Below, piece after piece: positions 54,057-62,660 of a DNA stretch of 64,000 nt. Every line of letters begins with the position of its first letter. The stretch's first letter is position 1. The stretch lies in assembly GCF_030408735.1 (NCBI RefSeq), contig NZ_CP047204.1, positions 186,001-250,000 of the forward strand. The letters are read 5' to 3'. The stretch is from Corynebacterium faecale. Lineage in GTDB: Bacteria; Actinomycetota; Actinomycetes; Mycobacteriales; Mycobacteriaceae. The notes under the pieces are model-generated. The model made no database searches, was not told the DNA's origin, and saw only the letters and a program-made list of their open reading frames with translations. Made by a program: the position numbers and the translations under genes.

Positions 54057-55658
54057 ATGGCTGACAACTCAGCAGCAGATCAGATCATCGACCGCGGCAT
54101 GCGTCCGAAGGCCTCCGGAAACACCACCCGCCACAACGGCGCCCCAGTTCCGTCCGAGAATATTTCTATCACCGCAGGTCCACAGGGCCCGAACATCCTC
54201 AATGACATCCACCTCATTGAGAAGCTCGCGCACTTCAACCGCGAGAACACCCCGGAGCGTATCCCTCACGCCAAGGGCCACGGCGCCTTCGGTGAGCTGC
54301 ACATCACCGAAGATGTGTCCAAGTACACCAAGGCTGATCTGTTCCAGCCGGGCAAGGTCACCCCGATGGGTATCCGTTTCTCCACCGTTGCAGGTGAGAA
54401 GGGCTCCCCTGATACCTGGCGCGATGTCCACGGTTTCGCTCTCCGCTTCTTCACCGAAGAGGGCAACTATGACATCGTGGGTAATAACACCCCCACCTTC
54501 TTCCTTCGTGATGGCATGAAGTTCCCAGACTTCATCCACTCACAGAAGCGACTCAACGCCTCCGGCCTGCGTGATGCAGACATGCAGTGGGATTTCTGGA
54601 CCCGTGCACCTGAATCCGCACACCAGGTCACCTACCTGATGGGCGACCGCGGAACCCCGAAGACCACCCGCCACATGAACGGCTACGGCTCCCACACCTT
54701 CCAGTGGGTCAACGCCGAGGGCGAGGCATTCTGGGTCAAGTACCACTTCATCTCCCGCCAGGGTGTTGTGAACTTCACCGACGCCGAAGCAGCAGAGATG
54801 GCCGGCCAGAACGCCGACTACCACCGCGAGGATCTCTATAACTCCATCGAGAACGGTGACTACCCGATCTGGGACGTCAAGGTTCAGATCATGCCTTTCG
54901 AGGACGCAGAGAACTACCGCTGGAACCCATTCGACCTGACCAAGGTCTGGTCCAAGAAGGATTACCCACGCATCGACGTCGGTCACTTCGTTCTGAACCG
55001 CAACCCACGCAACTACCACGCGCAGATCGAGCAGATCGCCCTGGATCCAGGCAACACCGTCCCAGGTGTCGGACTGTCCCCGGACCGCATGCTCCAGGCA
55101 CGTGTCTTCGCCTACGCTGACCAGCAGCGTTACCGCATCGGCGCGAACTACCGTGATCTGCCGATCAACCGTCCTGTCAACGATGTCAACACCTACAGCC
55201 GTGAAGGCAACATGCAGTTCGTCTTCGACGCTGAGGGCGAGCCTTCCTACAGCCCCAACCGTTACACCAAGGGTGCAGGTTACCTGGATGACGGCGCGAC
55301 CTCATCCTCCAACCACACCACCTATGGTCAGGCTGAGGATATCTACGTCAATCCAGATCCACACGGCACCGACATGACCCGCGCAGGCTATGTCAAGCAC
55401 CAGGATGATGATGACTTCATGCAGGCTGGCATCCTCTACCGCGAGGTCTACAACGACGGTGAGAAGGAGCGTCTGGCAGACAATATCTCCAACGCCATGC
55501 AGGGCATCTCCGAGGCAACCGAGCCACGCGTCTACGAGTACTGGACCAACGTTGATGAAAACCTCGGCGCACGCGTCAAGGAGCTCTACCTGCAGAAGAA
55601 GGCAGCCGGCGCAGCTGAGCACACCTCTTCCACCGGTGACGACATCGACAAGAAGTAG
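54057..55658 (+). CDS. katA: Catalase KatA (heme monofunctional)
   Basis: Clade-3 small-subunit catalase, 533 residues. The catalytic His is in HAKGHGAFGE, the distal-side Asn in GNNTPTFF, and the proximal Tyr in RMLQARVFAYADQQRYR. It is unlike most KatA N-termini only in the short Ser/Ala-rich lead. The ATG at 54057 was chosen since GGAAGGA ends 7 nt before it; the ATG at 54051 is too close. The 258-bp region upstream, shared with divergent sigC, holds TAGACT and TAAGAT boxes that could serve as -10. Confidence 0.94.
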   Translation: MADNSAADQIIDRGMRPKASGNTTRHNGAPVPSENISITAGPQGPNILNDIHLIEKLAHFNRENTPERIPHAKGHGAFGELHITEDVSKYTKADLFQPGKVTPMGIRFSTVAGEKGSPDTWRDVHGFALRFFTEEGNYDIVGNNTPTFFLRDGMKFPDFIHSQKRLNASGLRDADMQWDFWTRAPESAHQVTYLMGDRGTPKTTRHMNGYGSHTFQWVNAEGEAFWVKYHFISRQGVVNFTDAEAAEMAGQNADYHREDLYNSIENGDYPIWDVKVQIMPFEDAENYRWNPFDLTKVWSKKDYPRIDVGHFVLNRNPRNYHAQIEQIALDPGNTVPGVGLSPDRMLQARVFAYADQQRYRIGANYRDLPINRPVNDVNTYSREGNMQFVFDAEGEPSYSPNRYTKGAGYLDDGATSSSNHTTYGQAEDIYVNPDPHGTDMTRAGYVKHQDDDDFMQAGILYREVYNDGEKERLADNISNAMQGISEATEPRVYEYWTNVDENLGARVKELYLQKKAAGAAEHTSSTGDDIDKK

Positions 55659-55685
55659 TATCACCTACTCTCACTGTGTGATGTG

Positions 55686-55719
55686 AAAACCCCACCTGCG
55701 TCCTGCAGGTGGGGTTTTC
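55686..55719 (+). terminator. Terminator of katA
   Basis: AAAACCCCACCTGC, GTCCT loop, GCAGGTGGGGTTTTCC. Confidence 0.92.
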
Positions 55720-55728
55720 CGCTGCATA

Positions 55729-55779
55729 AAAACAACACCACCCCTGTGTCCGCCGAGACGGGCACCGGGGTGGTGTTTG
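55729..55779 (-). terminator. Terminator of the small exported protein gene
   Basis: On the minus strand AAACACCACCCC pairs with GGGGTGGTGTT and is followed by GTTTTTATG. It lies just past the stop at 55784. Confidence 0.85.
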
Positions 55780-55783
55780 TCTA

Positions 55784-56074
55784 TCAGTACAGCGGGGAGC
55801 TGAGCACGGCGCTGCCGGTGCCCAGAGCGGAGCTGCCCAGGCTCAGGGCGCTGGAACCGATACCGATACCAACCCACGCCGCAGCGATCTGGAGACCTGC
55901 GTAGGCAACATCGGCGGGGACGTTGAACTGGGTGACAAAACCGACCAACTCCGGTGGGATCGGAATTTCGGAGCTTGGGGCCGGTGCTACGGACTGTGCG
56001 TGGGCGACGCCGGTGGTGCCACCAAAGATGAGGGCTGTTGACAGCGCAACTGCAGCGAGCTTCTTGAAACGCAT
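55784..56074 (-). CDS. Small exported hydrophobic protein
   Basis: A 96-residue protein with a clear signal peptide (MRFKKLAAVALSTALIFGG, cleavage after AHA). The mature part of about 66 residues begins Pro/Ser rich and ends in a Gly/Ser/Ala-rich hydrophobic half (IGIGSSALSLGSSALGTG). No cysteines, charges almost absent. AAGGAG lies 6 nt before the ATG at 56074; an upstream in-frame ATG has none. It is flanked by its own terminator. It might insert in the mycolate layer as the small porins do, but this is a guess. Confidence 0.75.
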   Translation of the reverse strand: MRFKKLAAVALSTALIFGGTTGVAHAQSVAPAPSSEIPIPPELVGFVTQFNVPADVAYAGLQIAAAWVGIGIGSSALSLGSSALGTGSAVLSSPLY

Positions 56075-56351
56075 GGGGTACTCCTTCACTTGATCGAGCA
56101 ATGAATGAATCACATCCGATAGTAGTTCAGGAAACCTGTGAATTCAGCGGTCCGCTGATGAAAAACAGAGAAAGAGCTGCTTAACGACGCCCGCCTCCCG
56201 CACCTTTACTGCCAGGGCGCGGGAGGCGGTGGGGGTGGGGCGTCGAAAAGCGCCGGTGCGGCAAGGCTGGTTTTCTGTTTGAGGAGGAACAGGCATCGGG
56301 CTGGTGGCTCACGTGCGCCCGTCGTGGGCCATTCTGCTAAGATCATCCACT

Positions 56352-56486
56352 ATGTCCCAGACCACTGCTGTTTCCCGGCGTGCCTTCAGGCCGCTTTTTC
56401 GGGTGCTCCCGCCTGCGGGGACCAACGGTTACCTTCCCACGTGGGGAGAATACCTGTCCGGTACCACCCCGGTAGCTGGGTTTTAG
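56352..56486 (+). CDS. Possible 44-residue leaderless small ORF
   Basis: ATG at 56352 lies about 10 bp after an extended -10 (TGCTAAGAT, 56334-56342), the geometry of leaderless genes common in corynebacteria. The peptide is Arg/Pro rich at first (SRRAFRPLFRVLPPAG), then polar aromatic. It is in the 515-bp region upstream of mrpA and could be a leader. A CGTCGANAAGC motif lies at 56241. Nothing else was recognised in this region. Confidence 0.35.
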   Translation: MSQTTAVSRRAFRPLFRVLPPAGTNGYLPTWGEYLSGTTPVAGF

Positions 56487-56589
56487 CCGGTCGTTCAGTG
56501 TACTGATTTCTTAACTTCAATCAGGGACTATATTTCAAGGAACCGGCTCATCAAGATTCCGTCATTTTTCTCCGGATCAAGGTTGCCGA

Positions 56590-59433
56590 ATGTTATCAAG
56601 TTCTCTTATTCTAGCCCTGCTTGGCTGTGTGCTGGCAGTGCCGCTCAGGCGATGGGTTGGTCGTAACTCTGGATGGATTCTCGCCATCCCGCTGGTGCTG
56701 GCAGCCGCACTCATCCTGCAGGCTCTGCCGGGAAACACCGCCGCAGATTCACTGAGTATCCAGGAATCCGTGCCGTGGATGCCCACCCTGGGGGTGAGTT
56801 TCTCCTTCCATCTGGATGGCCTCTCGCTGGTCTTTTCCATGTTGGTGTTGCTCATTGGTGCCGCTGTTCTCATCTACAGCACGCGCTACCTGGGCAAATC
56901 GGATCCAGGTCACTTTTATCTGTTGATGAGCCTCTTCGCCGCGGCGATGTTGCTACTGGTGCTCACCGATGACCTGGTGGTGTTCTTCTTCGCGTGGGAG
57001 ATCACCACGCTTTGTTCCTACCTGCTCATTGCGCGTTCCGGCCCCGGAGGTCGCGACCCCGCCATCCGCACCCTGCTTGTGACCGTCGCGGGTGGCCTGT
57101 CACTGTTGACCGCCTTCGCCATATTGATGGCGCACACCGGCACCACACGGATCAGTGAGATCCTGGGGGATACCAGTTGGACCCAGGACACCGGCTTCAC
57201 GGTGGCGATCGCCTTCCTGCTGGCCGGAGCGGTGTTCACCAAATCCGCCCAGTTCCCCTTCCAGGCCTGGTTGCCGGATTCCATGGTTGCCATCGCACCG
57301 GTTTCCGCTTATCTACATGCCGCAGCGATGGTGAAGGCCGGTATCTATCTGGCATTGCGTTTCTCCCCCGCAATGTCGGATGTCGCCACCTGGCAGATCC
57401 TGTTGATCACGTGTGGACTCATCACCGCGCTGTTTGGGGCGTTCACCGCCATCAGACGTAACGACCTCAAGGAGCTGCTCGCCTACTCCACGATCAGCCA
57501 GCTGGGTCTGCTGGTGACCCTGATCGGAGTGGGCACCGACGCGGCGCTCACCGCCGCGGTGGTCCATACCATTGCCCACGCCCTATTCAAGGCCGCCCTG
57601 TTCATGACCGTCGGCATCATCGAACATGAGACCGGAATCCGGGACAGGCGTGAACTGGCCAAACTCAATCTACGTCTTCCCATCACCACCACGGTGGTCA
57701 CCATTTCCGCCCTGTCCATGGCGGGTGTGCCACTGACCTTCGGTTTCATCAGCAAGGAATCGCTGATCACAGCTCTCGTGGATGCACCCGGGAACACCGC
57801 CCTGGTGGTGCTGGTCACCGCAGGTGTGGTTCTCACCTCGATGATGACCTTCGCCTACTCTCTGCGGTACATCCTCGCGGTATGGCCACGCCGGCAGAAC
57901 AGCGAGGGTGACCCCGGGATGACGATTGGGGAGGCGACACCCGCCTTCTACCTCGCCCCGACGGTGCTGGCAGCGTGCACCCTGGTCTTCGGCCTGCTGC
58001 CCGGGCTCCTGGACACCCTGGTGACCTGGTCGGCCAACGCGGTCACCGGCGCCCCCGGAACCGTCTACCTGTCGATCTGGCATGGTTTTAATCTTCCGCT
58101 CCTGCTGTCTGCACTGATCATCGGTGTCGGCATCATTCTGGTGATCCTGCAGAAACCGGTATCGATCTTCCTGTCACGGTTTAATGCCCCGGTTTCAGGC
58201 CTGCGTGTGGTGGAGCAGCTCCGCGACGCGGTCATCACATCCGGCGGACAGGTCTCCCGCCTGGCTGGCACCAGTTCGTTGCCCCGCCACCTGGGGATTC
58301 CCGTCGCCTGTCTGATTCTGTTGGCGCTCAGCGGCGGTATCGCACTCACGGGGCTCCCGGGACGGATGCCCGGTGATACCGAGCCCATCGACTGGCTGCT
58401 GGTCGGTTTGATGGTTGTAGGTGTCATAGGGGCATTCCGAAGCACAACCCGCATCGGCATTGTGGTCATTTTGGGTGTCACCGGTTACAGCATGGCGCTC
58501 TGGTTCTTCAACCTGGGAGCCACGGACGTAGCCATGACCCAGTTACTGGTGGAAACCCTGACGCTCCTGGTGTTGGTTCTGGTGCTCCGTCGACTTCCGG
58601 CAAAACTGCCCAGGGAGAAAACCGGTCCGAAGGTATGGTCGGCGGTTCTTGCCGGTGCCGCGGGTCTGGCGACATTCTTCGCTGTCTGGGCCTTCACCGG
58701 GCGGAGAGACTTCACCGAGACCGCCCAATGGTATTTGAATGAGGCGGCTCCGATCTCCGGCGGCGACAACATCGTCAACACCATTCTGGTCGACTACCGT
58801 GCCCTGGACACCCTGGGTGAGTTGACCGTCCTGGGCGTGGCTGGTCTGTCTGTGATTGTTCTCCTCCAGGCGCGTCGCCCGTCCCCGATTCTCCGCGTCC
58901 CCAATCGAGGGAAACACCCGCTGGATGATCCCTGGGCCAACGCGGTGTTCTTCCGTGCGATCAGCCGCATCATGGTCCCGGTCATCATTCTGGTGTCGAT
59001 GGTGCTGCTGGTACGCGGGCACAACGAACCCGGGGGTGGCTTTATCGGAGCCCTCGTTGGTGGCGCAGGGTTCGCCCTGCTCTACCTGGCATCTGCAACC
59101 GACAGGTCCAGATTCATCAGATTGCCATACGTCGCCCTGATTGGTGCCGGCGTGCTGGTGGGTGTGGCCACCGGTATCACCGGTTACCTTGAGGGGTCCT
59201 TCCTCAAGCCACTCCATTTCGATGTGTTCGGTATACACATGACCACTGCGCTCATCTTTGATATCGGTGTCTACCTCGCGGTGATCGGCATGATCCTGAC
59301 CGCTCTGAATCTCATGGGCCAGTCAACTCCGCCCCTTGCGGAAGAAGAAGCCAACCCACCAGGCCCTGATGATTCCCTCACCCCGGGAACGACTGAGAAT
59401 CGCACCAGTGAGAACCGAGAGGTGAAAGCATGA
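56590..59433 (+). CDS. mrpA: Na+/H+ antiporter subunit MrpA with fused MrpB domain
   Basis: A 947-residue polytopic protein. The first ~500 residues are the NuoL-like antiporter module: FFFAWEITTLCSYLL with its key Glu, TKSAQFPFQAWLPD and the RRNDLKELLAYSTISQLG helix. A MrpA-specific middle follows. From about 775 the MrpB domain follows: RAISRIMVPVIILVSMVLL, GHNEPGGGFIGALV, DIGVYLAVIGM. No separate mrpB exists in the operon, consistent with the fusion. The complex exchanges Na+ for protons under alkaline or salt stress. It is translationally coupled to mrpC by an ATGA overlap. Confidence 0.94.
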   Translation: MLSSSLILALLGCVLAVPLRRWVGRNSGWILAIPLVLAAALILQALPGNTAADSLSIQESVPWMPTLGVSFSFHLDGLSLVFSMLVLLIGAAVLIYSTRYLGKSDPGHFYLLMSLFAAAMLLLVLTDDLVVFFFAWEITTLCSYLLIARSGPGGRDPAIRTLLVTVAGGLSLLTAFAILMAHTGTTRISEILGDTSWTQDTGFTVAIAFLLAGAVFTKSAQFPFQAWLPDSMVAIAPVSAYLHAAAMVKAGIYLALRFSPAMSDVATWQILLITCGLITALFGAFTAIRRNDLKELLAYSTISQLGLLVTLIGVGTDAALTAAVVHTIAHALFKAALFMTVGIIEHETGIRDRRELAKLNLRLPITTTVVTISALSMAGVPLTFGFISKESLITALVDAPGNTALVVLVTAGVVLTSMMTFAYSLRYILAVWPRRQNSEGDPGMTIGEATPAFYLAPTVLAACTLVFGLLPGLLDTLVTWSANAVTGAPGTVYLSIWHGFNLPLLLSALIIGVGIILVILQKPVSIFLSRFNAPVSGLRVVEQLRDAVITSGGQVSRLAGTSSLPRHLGIPVACLILLALSGGIALTGLPGRMPGDTEPIDWLLVGLMVVGVIGAFRSTTRIGIVVILGVTGYSMALWFFNLGATDVAMTQLLVETLTLLVLVLVLRRLPAKLPREKTGPKVWSAVLAGAAGLATFFAVWAFTGRRDFTETAQWYLNEAAPISGGDNIVNTILVDYRALDTLGELTVLGVAGLSVIVLLQARRPSPILRVPNRGKHPLDDPWANAVFFRAISRIMVPVIILVSMVLLVRGHNEPGGGFIGALVGGAGFALLYLASATDRSRFIRLPYVALIGAGVLVGVATGITGYLEGSFLKPLHFDVFGIHMTTALIFDIGVYLAVIGMILTALNLMGQSTPPLAEEEANPPGPDDSLTPGTTENRTSENREVKA

Positions 59434-59885
59434 CCATCGCTATCTCTGCAGGTCTGTTGATGACCGCTGCCGTCTACTTGATGCTGCGTCGCGACATGCT
59501 GCGTGTGACGTTGGGGTTTGTGTTCCTGGGGCATGCCTCCGTGATCATTCTCATGGCCTCCGGCGGGGTGTTCCGCCGAGATGAACCCTTCGGTAGTGGC
59601 TCCACCTCCGCGGCGGATCCCCTGCCACAGGCTTTCGTGCTCACCGCCATCGTCATCGCCTTCTCGATCACCGTGTTCATGCTGGTGCTCACCGTGACCG
59701 GTCGACGTGATGACGAGGTGGAATCCAGCGAAGACATCCGCAACAACCCCGAGTTGTATGAGGAAGGACAAGAAATCCGACCCGAACAGCTAGACATGGT
59801 TCGTGCTTCACGTGCGAGACATATGCACCGTCCCCCCACAGAGGATGAACGCACCGCCGGGTTCACCGAGAAGGAGGGTGAGTAA
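59430..59885 (+). CDS. mrpC: Na+/H+ antiporter subunit MrpC
   Basis: A NuoK-like subunit, 151 residues with three membrane helices (starting TIAISAGLLMTAAVYLML; GFVFLGHASVIILMASGG; LTAIVIAFSITVFMLVL). The hydrophilic tail after about residue 95 (ESSEDIRNNPELYEEGQE) is longer than in typical MrpC, and its role is unknown. It overlaps mrpA by 4 bp and is directly followed by mrpD. Confidence 0.92.
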   Translation: MTIAISAGLLMTAAVYLMLRRDMLRVTLGFVFLGHASVIILMASGGVFRRDEPFGSGSTSAADPLPQAFVLTAIVIAFSITVFMLVLTVTGRRDDEVESSEDIRNNPELYEEGQEIRPEQLDMVRASRARHMHRPPTEDERTAGFTEKEGE

Positions 59886-61535
59886 ATGACCATCAGTGAT
59901 TCCCTGCTTGCAGCGTTTATTGTCGCCCCCCTCCTGGCCTCCGGCCTGCTCATGATGCTCCGGCGCAGCCGGATCTTCCAGTCCGTCACACTGCTTCTGG
60001 TCCTGATCGCCTCACTCGGTGGGGCCGCCGTGATGATCCGGTTGACCGCCGACGGGAGCGTATACGCGCACTCAGTCGCCCTGTGGCCCGGGGGAATCTC
60101 CATCCCACTGGTGGCTGACATGTTTGCCGCGCTCATGTTGGTGGCCACCGGCATCATCACCATCGCCTGTATCGCTTTCGCGCTGGCAGCAGGTTTCGCC
60201 CAGTCACCGTATTTCGCCCCGCTCGTGCTGGTAATGGTAACGGGTGTCAACGGCGCATTATTGACGGCGGATATCTTCAACTTCTTCGTGTTCCTTGAGG
60301 TCATGTTGCTGCCCGCTTATGGGCTGTACATCCTTTCGCCTAAAGGCGCGACACGCACACCGCGTTCGAGGGTCGCCGGACTACGCCTGTTCCTCACCGT
60401 CAATCTGTTCACCTCCACTGTTTTCCTCGCCGGAGTGGGGTTCATCTACGGTGTCGTGGGCACGGTGAACATCGCCGAGTTGGCCGGACTCGCGGCGGAA
60501 AACGATGCCTTGGCGCTTGCGACCGCGATCTGTCTGTTCGCGCTCGCCATCAAATCCTCGATCGTGCCCACCCATGGCTGGTTGGCCCGTAGCTACCCAC
60601 TGACCACCCCCGCGATCACCGCCCTTTTCTCCGGTATCCACACCAAGGTGGCCAACTACGCCATCTATCGTCTGTACGCCGTGGTGTTCGACGGTGATGA
60701 GACCTATCTGTGGATCGGTGTAGTGTTCTTCAGCCTGACCATGCTGGTCGGCGTGCTCGGTGCCGTGGGGGAGCACACCACCCGCTCGATTCTGGCTTTC
60801 CACATGACCAGCCAGATCGGTTACATCATGCTGGGTGTCGCCCTGTTCACAGAGCTCGGTCTCACCGCGGGTATCTTCTACCTGGTCCACCACATGATCG
60901 TGAAGGCCTCGCTCTTCCTGTCCACCGGGGCCCTGGAGGTCACCCATGGAACCGGCAGACTGGGTGCTCTGCCCCCCATGGGCAAACGGGAACCGTTACT
61001 GGCGCTGGCCTTCATGGCCGCTGCGCTGTCCCTGGCAGGCCTGCCACCTTTCTCCGGATTCGTCGGGAAACTTGCGCTCATTGTCGCCGCAGCCGAGGTC
61101 GGTCAATGGATCGCGGTGGCGGTGATGGTGATCGTCAGTCTGTTTACGCTTTTGTCCATGCTCAAGATCTGGTCCGGTGTATTCTGGGACCTCCCCTGGG
61201 CCACGGTGGGGCGTCGTACCCAGCCGGCTGCGGTCCCGGAGGGGAACCACGCCACCGGCGTCTCTGGTGATCGTAAACGGGATGGATCAACCTCTGCCGT
61301 TGCTCTGGACGGAGAGTCGGAGGCCGCCCTCGTTCTGGCGGACCCGGTGGAGAAGGTGGAAAGTGCCGAGGAACTGCCGAAGGTGAAGCTCTCCCTGGTT
61401 CTGCCGTCGGTGGCGCTGGCACTCATCACGCTGAGTATCGGCATGGTCGCGGAACCCCTGCTCGCATGGGCGGAGACCGCAGCTCACGGATTGCAGAATA
61501 CGACCCCCTACGTTGAGGCGGTGTTGACACCATGA
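59886..61535 (+). CDS. mrpD: Na+/H+ antiporter subunit MrpD
   Basis: A NuoM/N-like antiporter subunit, 549 residues with about fourteen helices. Conserved charged positions are visible: FNFFVFLEVMLLPAYGL with its Glu, IKSSIVPTHGWLARSYP with its Lys, and the HHMIVKASLFLSTGAL helix. An acidic, poorly conserved loop at about 435-485 precedes the final helix pair. It begins on the base after the mrpC stop. Confidence 0.94.
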   Translation: MTISDSLLAAFIVAPLLASGLLMMLRRSRIFQSVTLLLVLIASLGGAAVMIRLTADGSVYAHSVALWPGGISIPLVADMFAALMLVATGIITIACIAFALAAGFAQSPYFAPLVLVMVTGVNGALLTADIFNFFVFLEVMLLPAYGLYILSPKGATRTPRSRVAGLRLFLTVNLFTSTVFLAGVGFIYGVVGTVNIAELAGLAAENDALALATAICLFALAIKSSIVPTHGWLARSYPLTTPAITALFSGIHTKVANYAIYRLYAVVFDGDETYLWIGVVFFSLTMLVGVLGAVGEHTTRSILAFHMTSQIGYIMLGVALFTELGLTAGIFYLVHHMIVKASLFLSTGALEVTHGTGRLGALPPMGKREPLLALAFMAAALSLAGLPPFSGFVGKLALIVAAAEVGQWIAVAVMVIVSLFTLLSMLKIWSGVFWDLPWATVGRRTQPAAVPEGNHATGVSGDRKRDGSTSAVALDGESEAALVLADPVEKVESAEELPKVKLSLVLPSVALALITLSIGMVAEPLLAWAETAAHGLQNTTPYVEAVLTP

Positions 61536-61897
61536 CAGATTTATTGACCTGGCCGTTTAGGATTGTGGGTTTTTTCTTCTGGTATCTCGGGGCCCTGGTC
61601 ACCTCGAATTTCGCCGTATTGAAGGATGTTCTCACCCCGGGACAGAACTCTACGCCCGGCATCGGCCTGTTCCACAGCCGCGCTGAGACCGAGTTTGAGT
61701 TTTCCCTGATTTCGGTTCTGATCACGCTGACACCCGGCACCTTGTCTCTCGGAACCACGACACGGGAGGAAGGCGAACCGAGGAAACTCTACGTGCACAG
61801 CCTGTATTCCTCCGATGCCGATGCACTACGCGCGGAACTCAAGGACATGGAGGATCGAATGCTGAAAGCAGTGCGAATCCGGAAGGAGACACCATGA
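61532..61897 (+). CDS. mrpE: Na+/H+ antiporter subunit MrpE
   Basis: A 121-residue protein with membrane helix near the start (FRIVGFFFWYLGALVTSNFAV), the core ISVLITLTPGTLSL and a cytosolic tail with HSLYSSDADALRAELKDME, all typical of MrpE. It overlaps mrpD by 4 bp (ATGA). Confidence 0.92.
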   Translation: MTDLLTWPFRIVGFFFWYLGALVTSNFAVLKDVLTPGQNSTPGIGLFHSRAETEFEFSLISVLITLTPGTLSLGTTTREEGEPRKLYVHSLYSSDADALRAELKDMEDRMLKAVRIRKETP

Positions 61898-62151
61898 TGG
61901 TGATAAACATCGCAATCATTGTCATCGGTCTGACCTGTCTGCCTGCGGCCTACCGCATGGTTGTAGGGCCGTCGAATGCTGACCGGGTGATCTCAGCCGA
62001 CCTGTTGATCTTTGCCACCGTGGGACTACTGGCTCTCTTCGGTATCCGTGGCGGGAGCGATTACACCTTCGATGTTGTCCTGGTGACCTCGCTGGTTGGT
62101 TTCCTGGGGGCGTTATCATTGGCCCGCGCGCTGCTGGGGGGTCGTCGATGA
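61894..62151 (+). CDS. mrpF: Na+/H+ antiporter subunit MrpF
   Basis: An 85-residue protein with three helices, containing the family GPSNADRVISADLL motif with the conserved Asp-Arg pair. It overlaps mrpE and mrpG by 4 bp each. Confidence 0.93.
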   Translation: MMVINIAIIVIGLTCLPAAYRMVVGPSNADRVISADLLIFATVGLLALFGIRGGSDYTFDVVLVTSLVGFLGALSLARALLGGRR

Positions 62152-62513
62152 GTGACTACATCTCTATCATCGGTGACATCCTGATCGTCCTCGGACTCAT
62201 CGTGTTCATCACCGCGGGTATCGGTTTTCTCAAATTCCCGGATGTGTACATGCGTATCTCCGCGCTTGGCACCGCCGGTGGAATCGGAATCATCCTGGTG
62301 GTGGCGGGCACCCTGTTCCACAATCTGTCGTGGATAAACCTCCTCCTGGCACTCACCATCATCATCATCCAGCTGGCTACCTCTGCGGTGGGCACCACAG
62401 CTGTTGCCCGGTCGGCCCTATTGACGGATGTGAAGATGAAACACTGGAAATATGATGAGCTGGAGGAGGACACCATTTCTCTCCGCGCCGTATCCAGGGA
62501 AAACACCAGATAG
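62148..62513 (+). CDS. mrpG: Na+/H+ antiporter subunit MrpG
   Basis: A 121-residue protein with three helices and the MrpG pattern GFLKFPDVYMRISALGTAGGIG. Last gene of the operon; no strong terminator was found in the 147 bp before the next gene. Confidence 0.93.
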   Translation: MSDYISIIGDILIVLGLIVFITAGIGFLKFPDVYMRISALGTAGGIGIILVVAGTLFHNLSWINLLLALTIIIIQLATSAVGTTAVARSALLTDVKMKHWKYDELEEDTISLRAVSRENTR

Positions 62514-62660
62514 CTTTCCTGTACCCCGCATGGGTGGTGATCCTGGTTCTAGGAATTGGCCACCGCCATGACAGCAACCTGGGTGGCACGGGATCTCCTG
62601 GTGTGTCCATCCGGTGCGCCTACCAGCTCCAGGCAACCTGGGTCACTACATTTCGTAGGT

